A DNA stretch of 64,000 bases from Amorphoplanes friuliensis DSM 7358 (GCF_000494755.1 NC_022657.1:9020001-9084000), one strand, 5' to 3'. Shown: positions 16,022 through 24,878, counted from the stretch's first letter. The notes: a model not told the origin generated them from the sequence alone. Numbers and translations are program-made.

Positions 16022-17983
16022 ATGGTACGGCGGACGTGCGCAATGGTTTTGACCATCATGGTGGCACTGGTGGCGAGCATCGCCTGGGCAGTGGCCGCCC
16101 CGTCCGCCGCAACCGCCGGCCCCCTCCAGGCCCCCGGCGGCGCCTGCAGCACCGAGGAATGGAAAAACGATCTCCGAGGCTGTGTGGACCGCCTCACCGA
16201 CGTCGCCGGCGACCGGGCGGAGTGCCTGAAGCCCCCGACACCGAGTGCACCCGACTCGGGTCTGGCCGGCTGGTTCGCGGAGCGTCCGGAGTCGTCCACC
16301 AAGAACGGTCCGCAGGGCATCTACAGCCAGTACGGCTATGCGGGTTACAGCTACACCACCTATGACCTCGAGGGCGGCTGCGCCTCGACGCTGATCGACC
16401 CGGAGTACAAGTTCGAGACCACTGTCGCCAACGGCGAGTTCATGATCGCCACCGCGGTCATCGGTGCCTCGAACGCCCTGCGCGAGCGGGCCTGGGATCC
16501 GCAGGCGTTGTGGGGATGGGCCGACCCGCTGGTCGAGCAGGCCACGAAGGCCGTCTACGAGAAGGTCTTCAGCGTCTTCGGAGTCATCACTCTGGCCGTG
16601 GTGGGGTTGTATCTGATCTGGCGGTCGCAGCAGGCCGACATGGGAGCGGCGACAACAACCGCGGGCTGGGCCATCTTGGTCATGGTCGCGGTGACAGCGA
16701 TCGCGGCCTGGCCGGTCAAGTCGGCCAACATCGCCGACCAGAGTTTGATCACCACTCTGGGCGTGGTCCATGATGCCGTCGGACCACGGCCACAAGACGG
16801 TGATGCCACCGCCGGATGCAAGCTCGGAAAAGCAGACGCATGCCAGGACAACCGGCCGCCGGCGGTGCGTGCCAGTGACACGGCGACCGACACGATGCTC
16901 TATCGCAACTGGCTGCGAGGGCTCCTCGGGTCAGCTGACAGCGTCACAGCTCAGAAGTACGGCCGGGCGCTCTACGACGCGCGGTCGTTCACCTGGGATG
17001 AAGCGCAAAAGATGCGCGACAACTCGGACACCCGGAAGCCGACCATCACTGCCAAGAACGAGCAGTGGGAAAAAGTCGCCCAGCAGATCCAGAACGAAGA
17101 CCCAGAGGCCTACGAGTACCTCCGAGGTGTCAACGGGATGGATCGGGTCGGCGCGGGCTTCATCGCGGTTCTTGCGTCGATCATGTTCGCCATGTTCGAC
17201 CTCACCGCCTCGCTCCTGGTGCTGCTCGGATTCCTGATCTTCCGGTGGGCAGTCATCGCGGCGCCGATTCTCGGCACCGTCGGGCTCCTGCGACCGGCGA
17301 GTTCCGGTATCCGCCGCCTTGCCAACGCCGTCGTGGCTGCGATCTTCAACATCGCGCTCTTCGGCACCGGCGCGGCCATCTATCTCTTCGCCGTAGACCT
17401 GATCATGAATACGGCCAGCCTGGCCGGCTGGCTGCAAGTGGTGCTCGTGTGGCTTTGTGGCGTGGTGGGCTGGCTGCTGCTGCGCCCGTACCGCCGGATC
17501 ACCCAGCTCGGCGGCAAGGACAGCACCTCGGCGATCACCTCGGCCGGGTCCTGGCACCGCAGGTTCTTCCGCGACATGCGCGAGGCCGCCAAGCTGGATG
17601 TGGCCGATGCCGGTGGCACCAATGAACCGCGGATCGGCAAGAGCCGTGGTGTCTACGTGGAGCAGACCAACCTTCGGCCCGAGGCGCGACTCGAGGATCC
17701 GGCCCATGCCGCCCTCAGCCGGAACAATCCGGCGGCGCCCAGCCGCGAGGTCACCGCACCCGGTGGCCGCCCGGACGGGAACGAGTCGACACGCGACAGC
17801 GCTCCCAACCCGGATCACCGGCCGGTCCCGGTGACGGCCTCGGCCGCCAAACAGCGGCGCAGCTCCACCTGGACCGAGCCGGATGTGACCGAACGACCTG
17901 CCTCCTACGCGATCTATCGGCCGGAGACCGGGAGTACAACCCGCGAACCAGCCTCGCCCCGAGTGCGCACCGAGGCGAAGTGA
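16022..17983 (+). CDS. VirB6/TrbL-like polytopic membrane protein
   Basis: 653 residues. Signal peptide (1-32), an outside domain with several cysteines (GACSTEEW ... RGCVDRL ... AECLKPP ... GGCASTL), two spans (about 190-237), a second outside/loop domain (about 240-375), then about five spans (378-500), and a soluble basic tail of about 150 residues rich in Pro/Arg. The late cluster of long spans is the VirB6/TrbL pattern, the channel component next to VirB4. CTGGAGG of the preceding gene end supplies its ribosome binding site. Sequence identity to named VirB6 proteins is not evident, so the call rests on topology and order. Confidence 0.6.
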   Translation: MVRRTCAMVLTIMVALVASIAWAVAAPSAATAGPLQAPGGACSTEEWKNDLRGCVDRLTDVAGDRAECLKPPTPSAPDSGLAGWFAERPESSTKNGPQGIYSQYGYAGYSYTTYDLEGGCASTLIDPEYKFETTVANGEFMIATAVIGASNALRERAWDPQALWGWADPLVEQATKAVYEKVFSVFGVITLAVVGLYLIWRSQQADMGAATTTAGWAILVMVAVTAIAAWPVKSANIADQSLITTLGVVHDAVGPRPQDGDATAGCKLGKADACQDNRPPAVRASDTATDTMLYRNWLRGLLGSADSVTAQKYGRALYDARSFTWDEAQKMRDNSDTRKPTITAKNEQWEKVAQQIQNEDPEAYEYLRGVNGMDRVGAGFIAVLASIMFAMFDLTASLLVLLGFLIFRWAVIAAPILGTVGLLRPASSGIRRLANAVVAAIFNIALFGTGAAIYLFAVDLIMNTASLAGWLQVVLVWLCGVVGWLLLRPYRRITQLGGKDSTSAITSAGSWHRRFFRDMREAAKLDVADAGGTNEPRIGKSRGVYVEQTNLRPEARLEDPAHAALSRNNPAAPSREVTAPGGRPDGNESTRDSAPNPDHRPVPVTASAAKQRRSSTWTEPDVTERPASYAIYRPETGSTTREPASPRVRTEAK

Positions 17984-17989
17984 TCCGGG

Positions 17990-18541
17990 ATGCCCAGGAT
18001 TCTCGAGCGCAGCCTCACCGGTCTCTTCCGGTCCCGCTGGGGTGTCGCCGTGGTGATCGCCGTGCTGGTTCTGGCCGTGGTCGGTATCGGCCGGCTCTTC
18101 TCGGGCACCAATCCTCAACCGCCTCTGACTGATGCTGTTCCCACCGCACCCACGGTCAGCGTCGACCCGAGCCACGACGACGACGGTGTCATCGTCGACG
18201 ACGAACCCCCGCCTGAGCCCAGCACCCGGCCAGGAACGGCGAAGCCAGAAGCCGTTGCCTACGCCTTTGCCTCGGCGTGGGTCGACCACAAAAACGTCTC
18301 CGCAAAAACATGGCACAACGCTCTGCTGCCGAACGCGACCAAGGATCTCGCGGATGAACTGGACGGCGTCGACCCGGCCGACGTGCCCGCCGATCGGGTC
18401 GTGGATCGCCCGACGCTCGTTCCGCTCGGTGACGGCCTGGTCAATGCAGTGATCACCGTCGACTCCGGCAAGCTCACCCTGCAGATGGTCGCACCCGACG
18501 GGCGTTGGCTGGTGGACGGCGTCGACTGGAACCGTTCATGA
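17990..18541 (+). CDS. Single-span protein with NTF2-like outer domain, VirB8/TcpC-like candidate
   Basis: 183 residues: short basic cytoplasmic start, one span (about 17-38), an acidic linker (DPSHDDDGVIVDDEPPPEP), and a folded outer domain of about 100 residues (PEAVAYAFASAWVDHKN ... ADVPADRVVDRPTLVPLGDGLVNAVITVDSGKLTLQMVAPDGRWLVDGVDW). This is the layout of VirB8/TcpC proteins, whose NTF2-like domain lies outside the membrane. Begins 6 bp after the VirB6-like stop and overlaps the next gene by ATGA. Confidence 0.5.
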   Translation: MPRILERSLTGLFRSRWGVAVVIAVLVLAVVGIGRLFSGTNPQPPLTDAVPTAPTVSVDPSHDDDGVIVDDEPPPEPSTRPGTAKPEAVAYAFASAWVDHKNVSAKTWHNALLPNATKDLADELDGVDPADVPADRVVDRPTLVPLGDGLVNAVITVDSGKLTLQMVAPDGRWLVDGVDWNRS

Positions 18542-19677
18542 ACGTCCCTAGGCCACGCAAGGTGGCGCTGCTGGTCGCCCTGGTGGCCACCCTCGCGTTG
18601 CTCTGCTGCGGCGGCAGCGTGAGTGCGCTGCTCCTCGGCGGGTTCGGAGACGACAGCGAGGATCTCAAGCTGACGTCAGCGGGCTGCGGTGCCGCCGGCC
18701 CGGTCGACCCGGAGTCCAAGCTGCCGCGCATCCGGCCCTACGGGCCCAACCAGATCAAGAATGCCGCGATCATCATCAATGTGGGCGCCAAGATGAAACT
18801 GCCGCCCCGGGCTTGGGTCATCGCGGTGGCGACGGCGATGCAGGAGTCGCGGCTCACCAACCTGGGCCATCTCGGCGAGCGCAACGACCATGACTCCTTG
18901 GGTCTGTTCCAGCAGCGGCCGAGCAGCGGCTGGGGAACGCCTGACGAGGTCACCGACCCGGAATACGCCGCGACGAAGTTCTACGAAAAGCTCAAGAAGG
19001 TCAAGAACTGGGACGACCTCCCGTTGACCCGCGCCGCGCAGCGCGTCCAGATCAGCGCCTATCCCAGCGCCTACGCAAAACACGAGCCGATCGCGACCCA
19101 GATCGTGAATGCGCTCGCGGACGGCGCAGCGAACGCTGTCGGCGATTCACTTTCGATGGTCTGCGCCTCGGCCGATCAGGTCTCCGCCTCCGGTTGGACC
19201 AACCCTCTCGCCAAGAACGGCAAGGGGAAACACAAGTCGGTGGTCGGATCGGGGTTCCGCACGGCGAGCCGGCCCTCCCACCAGGGCGTCGACCTGATCG
19301 TGGGCACCGGTACGCCGGTCCGATCGGTGGCGAGCGGTGTCGTTTCCCGGATCAAGTGCGACGAGACCTTCAGCGGGAAGAAGGACTGCGACGTCGCGGG
19401 CTATCCCGGCAAGGGTGGCTGTGGCTGGATGCTGGAGATCCGGCATGCTGGCAACATCATGACTCGTTACTGTCACCTCGTCGAACGGCCGGATCTGCAG
19501 GCCGGCCAGGAGGTTGCCGCCGGTCAGGTTGTGGGTCTCAGCGGCACGAGTGGTAACTCGTCGGGGCCTCACCTGCACTTCGAGGTACACCTCAACAATG
19601 ACCGGTCCAGTAAGAGCGCGGTGGATCCGGTGCAGTTCATGGCCCAGCACGGGTCGCCGCTGGGCGGGGCGGGATGA
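18538..19677 (+). CDS. VirB1-like double peptidoglycan hydrolase (lytic transglycosylase-like plus M23 endopeptidase)
   Basis: 379 residues anchored by one span (about 9-33). Residues about 65-185 resemble a lysozyme/lytic transglycosylase domain (RAWVIAVATAMQESRLTNLG, with the likely catalytic Glu in QESRL, then SLGLFQQRPSSGWG). Residues about 230-365 are an M23 zinc peptidase: HQGVDL supplies the first His and Asp, HLHFEV the last His. Enzymes of this pair type open the cell wall for the transfer channel in Gram-positive type IV systems. ATGA overlap with the previous and the next gene. Zinc ligands are complete, so it should be active. Confidence 0.82.
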   Translation: MNVPRPRKVALLVALVATLALLCCGGSVSALLLGGFGDDSEDLKLTSAGCGAAGPVDPESKLPRIRPYGPNQIKNAAIIINVGAKMKLPPRAWVIAVATAMQESRLTNLGHLGERNDHDSLGLFQQRPSSGWGTPDEVTDPEYAATKFYEKLKKVKNWDDLPLTRAAQRVQISAYPSAYAKHEPIATQIVNALADGAANAVGDSLSMVCASADQVSASGWTNPLAKNGKGKHKSVVGSGFRTASRPSHQGVDLIVGTGTPVRSVASGVVSRIKCDETFSGKKDCDVAGYPGKGGCGWMLEIRHAGNIMTRYCHLVERPDLQAGQEVAAGQVVGLSGTSGNSSGPHLHFEVHLNNDRSSKSAVDPVQFMAQHGSPLGGAG

Positions 19678-20276
19678 CCGGCGAATCAATTCCTGATCCA
19701 TTCGCCGGATCCGAGTGGACGCAGGAACCCCCACGTCCCGTTGTGCCCACTCCGGCGACCATGGGTGGCCAGTTGCGCGGTCGGCGAGTCCTCATCGGGT
19801 TGCCCGGTCATGGCTGGCGAGCCGACCTCCGCGCCGACGAGAAGGTCGTGCAGGGCAGCCGGACCTATGTCCCGGTCATGCCCGAGGCGGAGTGGTACCG
19901 CGCCGAAGCCGAACAGACCGAGGTCTTCGCCCCCCTCGTTCCGGTTGAACGGGTCTGGGTGGAGGAACTGGGTATGGCGGGAACGCCGGCCAAACCCGGC
20001 GATGTGATGTCTCGACTGGTGTCTCTGGACGAGCCTCCGCGTCGCAATCCCGTTGCTGCCTTGGACGCCGATGCACTGACCGGCCACCGCGTTGTGCAGC
20101 TTCTTGAAGACGGTGGCGAACGACGCGAACTTCGAGCCGTCACGGAGTTGCACACCAGCGCCGAGGGCGACATCTGCGCCCGGGTCGCCACCGAACTCGA
20201 CTGGTACCGGTGGGGTTGGAGCGGGCAGGCGCCACGCACACTCGAAGTACCGGTTCACCTGCTCTGGATCGAATGA
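19674..20276 (+). CDS. Last protein of the T4SS-like operon, function unknown
   Basis: 200 residues, soluble, no signal or span. Trp- and Pro-rich, with a central run RRVLIGLPGHGWRADLRADEKVVQGSRTYVPVMPEAEWYRAE. Not recognised. The ATGA overlap with the VirB1-like gene ties it to the operon, so it is likely an accessory or regulatory part. Ends 4 bp before a convergent gene, so there is no separate terminator. Confidence 0.6.
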   Translation: MTGESIPDPFAGSEWTQEPPRPVVPTPATMGGQLRGRRVLIGLPGHGWRADLRADEKVVQGSRTYVPVMPEAEWYRAEAEQTEVFAPLVPVERVWVEELGMAGTPAKPGDVMSRLVSLDEPPRRNPVAALDADALTGHRVVQLLEDGGERRELRAVTELHTSAEGDICARVATELDWYRWGWSGQAPRTLEVPVHLLWIE

Positions 20277-20280
20277 TCGG

Positions 20281-20805
20281 TCAGGGGATCGGGGTCGCTC
20301 CGCAAACTCGCCATCCGTCCTGGTCGACCATTGCGAACTGCCACGAATCGGTCGTTCGTTCGCTGCCATCAGCAATGATCCGGCGAACGTCGGTGGAAAC
20401 GGTGGTCTTGCCTCCCTCTTCGCGCACAGTGAGGCTGGTCCAATCCACCCGGATCCCGATGGAAAAACGCTGCTCCCGACTCTGGATGTCGGTTCTGAAG
20501 GCATCGATCTGCGTCAGGTCCGCGCCTGACTTGCAGGTGAACAGAGCCGCTTCCTCATCGTTGCGGTTGACCAGGTAGGCGCGCAGGAAGCTGTCGACCA
20601 CCGCGTCCGGTGCGGTTCGCTCGATTTTGGTGGCTTCGTCATAGAACGAAATAAATACTCCCACCCCGCCCAGGCACAGGAGCGCGAGGATTCCCGCGGC
20701 CATGGCCAGGAAGAGGCGCAGCCGGCGGTTTCGGGGTTTGGGGGGTGGGGGTACCTGCCCCGGCTGCGGGACCGCGGGCTGCGGGGGCGGGTTGGTGTGC
20801 TTCAC
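20281..20805 (-). CDS. Membrane-anchored NTF2-like protein, function unknown
   Basis: 174 residues: Pro-rich cytoplasmic start, basic patch PRNRRLRL, one span (about 30-52), then an outer domain of about 110 residues. The domain has one cysteine after its first helices (LFTCKSGADL) and one near the end (DGWRVCGATP), likely bridged. The same plan and a similar pattern occur in the protein at 57481-58359, a probable paralogue. Start chosen at the GTG of VKHTNPPP: a TAATCT hexamer lies 7 nt upstream and no ribosome binding site exists, which suggests a leaderless mRNA. It is the only minus-strand gene inside the 13-kb block. Confidence 0.65.
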   Translation of the reverse strand: MKHTNPPPQPAVPQPGQVPPPPKPRNRRLRLFLAMAAGILALLCLGGVGVFISFYDEATKIERTAPDAVVDSFLRAYLVNRNDEEAALFTCKSGADLTQIDAFRTDIQSREQRFSIGIRVDWTSLTVREEGGKTTVSTDVRRIIADGSERTTDSWQFAMVDQDGWRVCGATPIP

Positions 20806-20974
20806 AGCACCCAGATTAGTGCGTTCGGGGCGCAAGTTCCGCTGTGGACCGGTGCGTACGGGTGGATCGCTCCGGAGGGACCGGCCCGCCGGGTGGAAAG
20901 CGGCGCCCGTACTGGGAAGATTGGGCGGCGGGCCGTGCAAGGTACGGTTTGAGCGCACAGACGGAGGTGGGGCG

Positions 20975-23560
20975 GTGGAGTCGACGGGGCGTACCGATCA
21001 GGCCGCTGCCCTGCACCGCCAGGCGGAGGCTGCTGTCGAAGCTGCCGCGGCGGCTTTGGAGTCGCAGGCGCCTGCCGCCGCCGATTCGCTCGAGCAGCAT
21101 CGGCTGGTCGAGGAGTTGCGGGTGGCGGCCGGTGAGCTGGCTCCTGGCTGGCTCGGGGCGCCGCTGGATGCGCAGTCGGCGAATACCCCGCTCGGGGGGA
21201 ATTATCCGCCGCAGTTCGTGCGGCTCGGGGTGGCGCAGCCGCTGGACGACGCGCGTTTTCCTGCCGTGGTGCCGTTGCTCGGGACCGGGCATCTGACTGT
21301 TGACGCCGACGCGCGGGATCCGCGGGTGGCGGGGCTGTTGCGGAGTTTGCTGCTGCGGCTGCTGGCTGCCGCGCCCGCCGGGTCGTTGCTTGTCCGGGCC
21401 GTCGACTGCATGGGGGGCGGCACCGTGTTCTCCCCTTTTGCGGCGTTGGCGGATGCCGGCCTGTTGTCGCCGACGGCCACGGACCGCGACAAGCTCCGCG
21501 ATGTACTGACCGAGGCCGAGAAGTGGCTGCGGCCCGTGCGGGGCAGTGCGGTGCGCCGGGGGCGGCGCGACCGCATGATGCTGCTGGTCATCGCGAGCCT
21601 GCCTGAGCTCACCGAGGGTGCCGACCTGGTACGGATCGCGGCGCTGGCGCAGCAGGGGCCCGAGTCCGGCCTGCACCTGATCGTGGCCGGTTGGCCGCCG
21701 CCGCCGTTGACCGCCGAGACGACGCAGGCGCCGTTGCCGCGGACGACGCAGGTGTCGCTGCGTAACCCGTACGCCGTGATCGGTAATCCGCCGGGGGTGA
21801 CGTTCGGGTCGATCCCGGAGGCGGTCTGGTTGAACGCGCCGGTCTTCCTCGACGACGATCCGCCGCCACATCTGGTCGACACCGTCTGCCGGGAGCTGGC
21901 CGCACATTCGGCGGCGGCCTCGCAGGTGACGCTGGCCGATCTGTTGCCGGAGCCGTCCGAGGAGATCTGGAGCGGTGATGCCGCCGACGGGCTCGGGACG
22001 ACCGTGGGGCACGACGGTGACACGCCGGTGGTGCTGCGCTTCAACGACTTGACTCCACACTGGATGGTCGGCGGGCGGTCCGGCGCCGGCAAGACCGCCT
22101 TCCTGATCAATGTCCTGTACGGCCTGGGCACCCGCTACAGCCCCGATGAGCTGGGGTTGTACCTGCTCGACTTCAAGGAGGGTGTCTCCTTCGCGGAGTT
22201 CGTGCCGACGCAGCGGGACCGCACCTGGCTGCCGCACGCGCGTGCGGTCGGTGTCGAGTCCGACCGGGAGTACGGCCTGGCCGTCCTGCGCGAGCTCGAC
22301 GCGGAGATGACGCGGCGCTCGGTGGCGTACAAGCGGGCCGGGGTGACACGCTTCGCGGACCTGCGCGCGGTCGCCGCCGAGGAGGGCCGTGGCCGGCCGA
22401 TGCCGCGGATTCTCTGTGTCATCGACGAGTTCCAGGTGCTGCTGGCCGGGAACGACCCGATGGCCGGTGAGGCGGTGCAGTTGCTGGAGTCGCTGGCGCG
22501 CAAGGGCCGGTCGTACGGCATCCACCTGATCCTGGCCAGCCAGACGGTCCTCGGCGTCGAGGCCCTGTACGCCAAACGTGACTCGATCTTCGGGCAGTTC
22601 CCGGTGCGGATCGCGCTGCCCGGCGGCGGGGACGTGCTGGAGCCCACGAACGACTCAGCGGCCGGGCTGCCGCTGGGCACCGCGGTCATCAACACCGCCG
22701 GCGGGCTGGGCGGGCCGCGGGGTGCCACGCGCGGCCACGAACGCATCGTGCGGTTCCCCGATCCGCATGCCGACCGCGCCGTGCTCAGCGACCTGCGGCA
22801 CAAGCTCTGGGGTGCCCGCGATCCCGAGTCCGCCGCGCCGCGCATCTTCGCCGGTTACGCCCATCAGCATCTGGCCGACGACCCGACCTACCGGGCCGCG
22901 CTCGCGGGCCGGGCCGGGCGTCCCGCCGCGCTGGTCGGCCGGGTCATCGACGTCAACCTGTCGACCGCCACGTTCCCGCTCGACGCGTCGCCGGGGCGGC
23001 ACCTGGCCATCTTCGGGTCGCGGCCGGACGGTGCTCAGGTGCTCGAGGCCGCCGCACGCAGCGTTGCCGCGTTCCACTCACCGCGTACGGCAAGGTTTGT
23101 GATCTCGTCCTTGGTCGCTGAGGGTGACGAGATCGCGAAGGATCTGGCGGTCGAGATCGGGCACCGCCAGGAGGTCGTCGTGGTCGACGCGGCCGGGCTG
23201 GCCGCGGAGATGGACCTGGAACGGCCCGGCTACCGGATCGTGTTCGGCATGGACGCGATCAGCCCGGGCACCCTGCCGAGGCTGCGACAGGTGCTGCGGG
23301 AGGGTCCGAGCCGCGGCGTGCACCTGTTGTCGTGGTGGCGTGGGCTGCGCCGGTTCAGCGAGGAGACGGGTGGCAGCGCGGGCCGGGAGGACGTCGCCGG
23401 TCTGGTCTTCCTGAACATTCCGGGGCAGGACGTGTGTCTGATGCTGGGCAAGTCGCTGGACTGGCAACCGCGGGAAAATCGCGCGCTGCTGCACGACCGG
23501 CACACCGACCGGACCTCGACGGTCGTGCCGTTTGTCGAGCCCGAGAGTGACGCCGCGTGA
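20975..23560 (+). CDS. FtsK/SpoIIIE-like ATPase
   Basis: 861 residues, cytoplasmic, no membrane span. N-terminal helical region (AAALHRQAEAAVEAAAAALE) and a first nucleotide-fold-like part (about 90-330) without a P-loop. The FtsK motor domain follows, with Walker A GGRSGAGKTAF near 365, LLDFKEGVSF, and Walker B ILCVIDEF near 480, then ASQTVLGVEAL. A third region (about 660-840) is again motor-like but without Walker A, as in EccC-type proteins. GTG start with GGAGGT eight bases upstream; the frame is open further up without support. Coupled by GTGA to the next gene. Could act as the coupling ATPase of the adjacent T4SS-like system, or belong to an EccC-like secretion pathway. Confidence 0.75.
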   Translation: MESTGRTDQAAALHRQAEAAVEAAAAALESQAPAAADSLEQHRLVEELRVAAGELAPGWLGAPLDAQSANTPLGGNYPPQFVRLGVAQPLDDARFPAVVPLLGTGHLTVDADARDPRVAGLLRSLLLRLLAAAPAGSLLVRAVDCMGGGTVFSPFAALADAGLLSPTATDRDKLRDVLTEAEKWLRPVRGSAVRRGRRDRMMLLVIASLPELTEGADLVRIAALAQQGPESGLHLIVAGWPPPPLTAETTQAPLPRTTQVSLRNPYAVIGNPPGVTFGSIPEAVWLNAPVFLDDDPPPHLVDTVCRELAAHSAAASQVTLADLLPEPSEEIWSGDAADGLGTTVGHDGDTPVVLRFNDLTPHWMVGGRSGAGKTAFLINVLYGLGTRYSPDELGLYLLDFKEGVSFAEFVPTQRDRTWLPHARAVGVESDREYGLAVLRELDAEMTRRSVAYKRAGVTRFADLRAVAAEEGRGRPMPRILCVIDEFQVLLAGNDPMAGEAVQLLESLARKGRSYGIHLILASQTVLGVEALYAKRDSIFGQFPVRIALPGGGDVLEPTNDSAAGLPLGTAVINTAGGLGGPRGATRGHERIVRFPDPHADRAVLSDLRHKLWGARDPESAAPRIFAGYAHQHLADDPTYRAALAGRAGRPAALVGRVIDVNLSTATFPLDASPGRHLAIFGSRPDGAQVLEAAARSVAAFHSPRTARFVISSLVAEGDEIAKDLAVEIGHRQEVVVVDAAGLAAEMDLERPGYRIVFGMDAISPGTLPRLRQVLREGPSRGVHLLSWWRGLRRFSEETGGSAGREDVAGLVFLNIPGQDVCLMLGKSLDWQPRENRALLHDRHTDRTSTVVPFVEPESDAA

Positions 23561-24195
23561 CTGACGAGCAAGGCCCCTGGGCCGACTATGTGGCGGCCGC
23601 GCAGCGTCTCGACGCCGTGCGGCGGGCCGCGACCACCGCGGCGAGCGAGCAGGTCGCGACGGTCCAGGCCGCCCAGCAGGAGCTCGCTTCGGTACGCGCA
23701 CGTCTGGCACCGCAGCACGCCCGCCTGATGCAGGACCTCGGTGTGCCGGCTGCCACGCTGACACCCCAACCGGCCGAGCAGGCGCTGGCGGCCCAGAGTG
23801 TCGCCGCGGGCCCGGAGGCCATCCTGGCGGTGTTGCGGCAGGCCCGTGGCACCGCGGACGCGGCCGACGCGGCGATGCTGCAGTCAGGCGCGGCGACCCC
23901 GTGGCGGCCGTGGGCGCGCAACCTTCTCGTCTACGGCCCGTTCGCGGCGGCCGTGCTGATCGTCCAGATCGTGCTGTACCTGGTCGCACCGTCCGGCTCG
24001 CTGCCCACCTACGCGTTGCTGTGCGGGCTGAGCATGCCGCTGCTCGCGTTCGGGCTGGGCTGGCTCACGATCGGTTTTGTCTACGGTGGCGGCCAGGCGA
24101 AGGTCGACCGTACGCCGCTCGTCGGCGCGATCGCGTGCCTGACGCCGGTGCTGCTGACCTGCATGGGCGTGGGACTGCTCGCATTTATCCGGTAG
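23557..24195 (+). CDS. Coiled-coil protein with three C-terminal membrane spans, partner of the FtsK-like ATPase
   Basis: 212 residues. The first 110 are Ala/Gln-rich and helical, likely a coiled coil (SEQVATVQAAQQELASVRARLAPQHARLMQ). Three spans follow (about 124-145, 150-172 and 186-210). Not recognised. The GTGA overlap with the ATPase gene means the two are made together; since the ATPase has no span of its own, this protein is a natural membrane anchor for it. That role is inferred. Confidence 0.62.
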   Translation: MTDEQGPWADYVAAAQRLDAVRRAATTAASEQVATVQAAQQELASVRARLAPQHARLMQDLGVPAATLTPQPAEQALAAQSVAAGPEAILAVLRQARGTADAADAAMLQSGAATPWRPWARNLLVYGPFAAAVLIVQIVLYLVAPSGSLPTYALLCGLSMPLLAFGLGWLTIGFVYGGGQAKVDRTPLVGAIACLTPVLLTCMGVGLLAFIR

Positions 24196-24210
24196 AGGTG
24201 GGGAGCTGAG

Positions 24211-24471
24211 ATGGCCAGCGTCGAAGAGGTCAAGGCGAACGTGGCCGCGTCGGTGGACGGCACCCAGCGGGCCGTGGCGAGCATTCTGCAGGTGTCGGAC
24301 CAGCTCGACGAGGCCCTGACCCGTCTGCGGATGACGGCGATCGGCTCGTTCCACCCGTCGATCGCCATGGCGATCGCGCAGCTGGAGCAGGCCCGCAACC
24401 GCCTCGACGAGGCGCAGACGCTGGCTCGGTCCGCGATGGACAGCGCCGACGCCTACCGCATGATCGTCTAG
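24211..24471 (+). CDS. Small all-helical protein, WXG100-like in size, function unknown
   Basis: 86 residues, predicted as a helical hairpin: two heptad-rich halves (SVEEVKANVAASVDGTQRAVASILQVSDQLDEALTR is split here by a short turn at GSFHPS from AMAIAQLEQARNRLDEAQTLARSA) . It has the size of WXG100 secretion substrates but lacks the WxG turn. Begins 15 bp after the coiled-coil gene with GGTGGGGAG ahead of it. Its TAG overlaps the stop of the convergent RidA gene by four bases. Confidence 0.6.
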   Translation: MASVEEVKANVAASVDGTQRAVASILQVSDQLDEALTRLRMTAIGSFHPSIAMAIAQLEQARNRLDEAQTLARSAMDSADAYRMIV

Positions 24472-24878
24472 GCCGGGTCCGGCAGAGCCGCGGTGAGGTC
24501 GACCTCGATCAGCTGGCCCTTGTAGCCGAGCGCGGCCACCCCGAGCAGCGTGCTGGCCGTGGTGAACGCGGGGGCCAGCTCGGAGGCGAGCAGCCGGTCC
24601 CAGACGCCGGCGAGGACCGAACTGTCGGTGCTGACGACGTAGACGATCGAGCGGGCCACGTCGGACGGCTGGGCGGCGGCCGCGGCGAGCACGGCGAGGC
24701 AGTTGGTGATGACCTGGTCGGTCTGCGCTTCGTAGTCGCCCGGACTGCCGACAACCTGGCCGGAGAGGTCGAGCGGGCACTGCCCGGCGAGATGGGCGAG
24801 GCGGCCGGCCGACGTGATCGTCACGTGGCTGTAGCCCGACGGCTCGTGCACGGTGGAGGGATTGAACTTCGAAAGCAT
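24468..24878 (-). CDS. RidA-family enamine/imine deaminase-like protein
   Basis: 136 residues of the RidA/YjgF fold, which forms trimers and hydrolyses reactive enamines. Recognisable parts: LAHLAGQCPLDLSGQVVG, QTDQVITNCLAVLAAAAAQPSDVARSIVYVV, and PAFTTASTLLGVAALGYKGQLIEVDLTA. The key Arg of canonical RidA (RS.R region near residue 105) is not clearly present; the segment reads PAFTTASTLLGV, so it belongs to a divergent subfamily of uncertain activity. Lies between folE and the secretion block. Confidence 0.82.
   Translation of the reverse strand: MLSKFNPSTVHEPSGYSHVTITSAGRLAHLAGQCPLDLSGQVVGSPGDYEAQTDQVITNCLAVLAAAAAQPSDVARSIVYVVSTDSSVLAGVWDRLLASELAPAFTTASTLLGVAALGYKGQLIEVDLTAALPDPA

Noticed and set aside
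24211..24471. WXG100 (Esx) protein
   Set aside because: Size and helical hairpin fit, but there is no WxG turn and no YxxxD/E tail; kept as unknown small protein.
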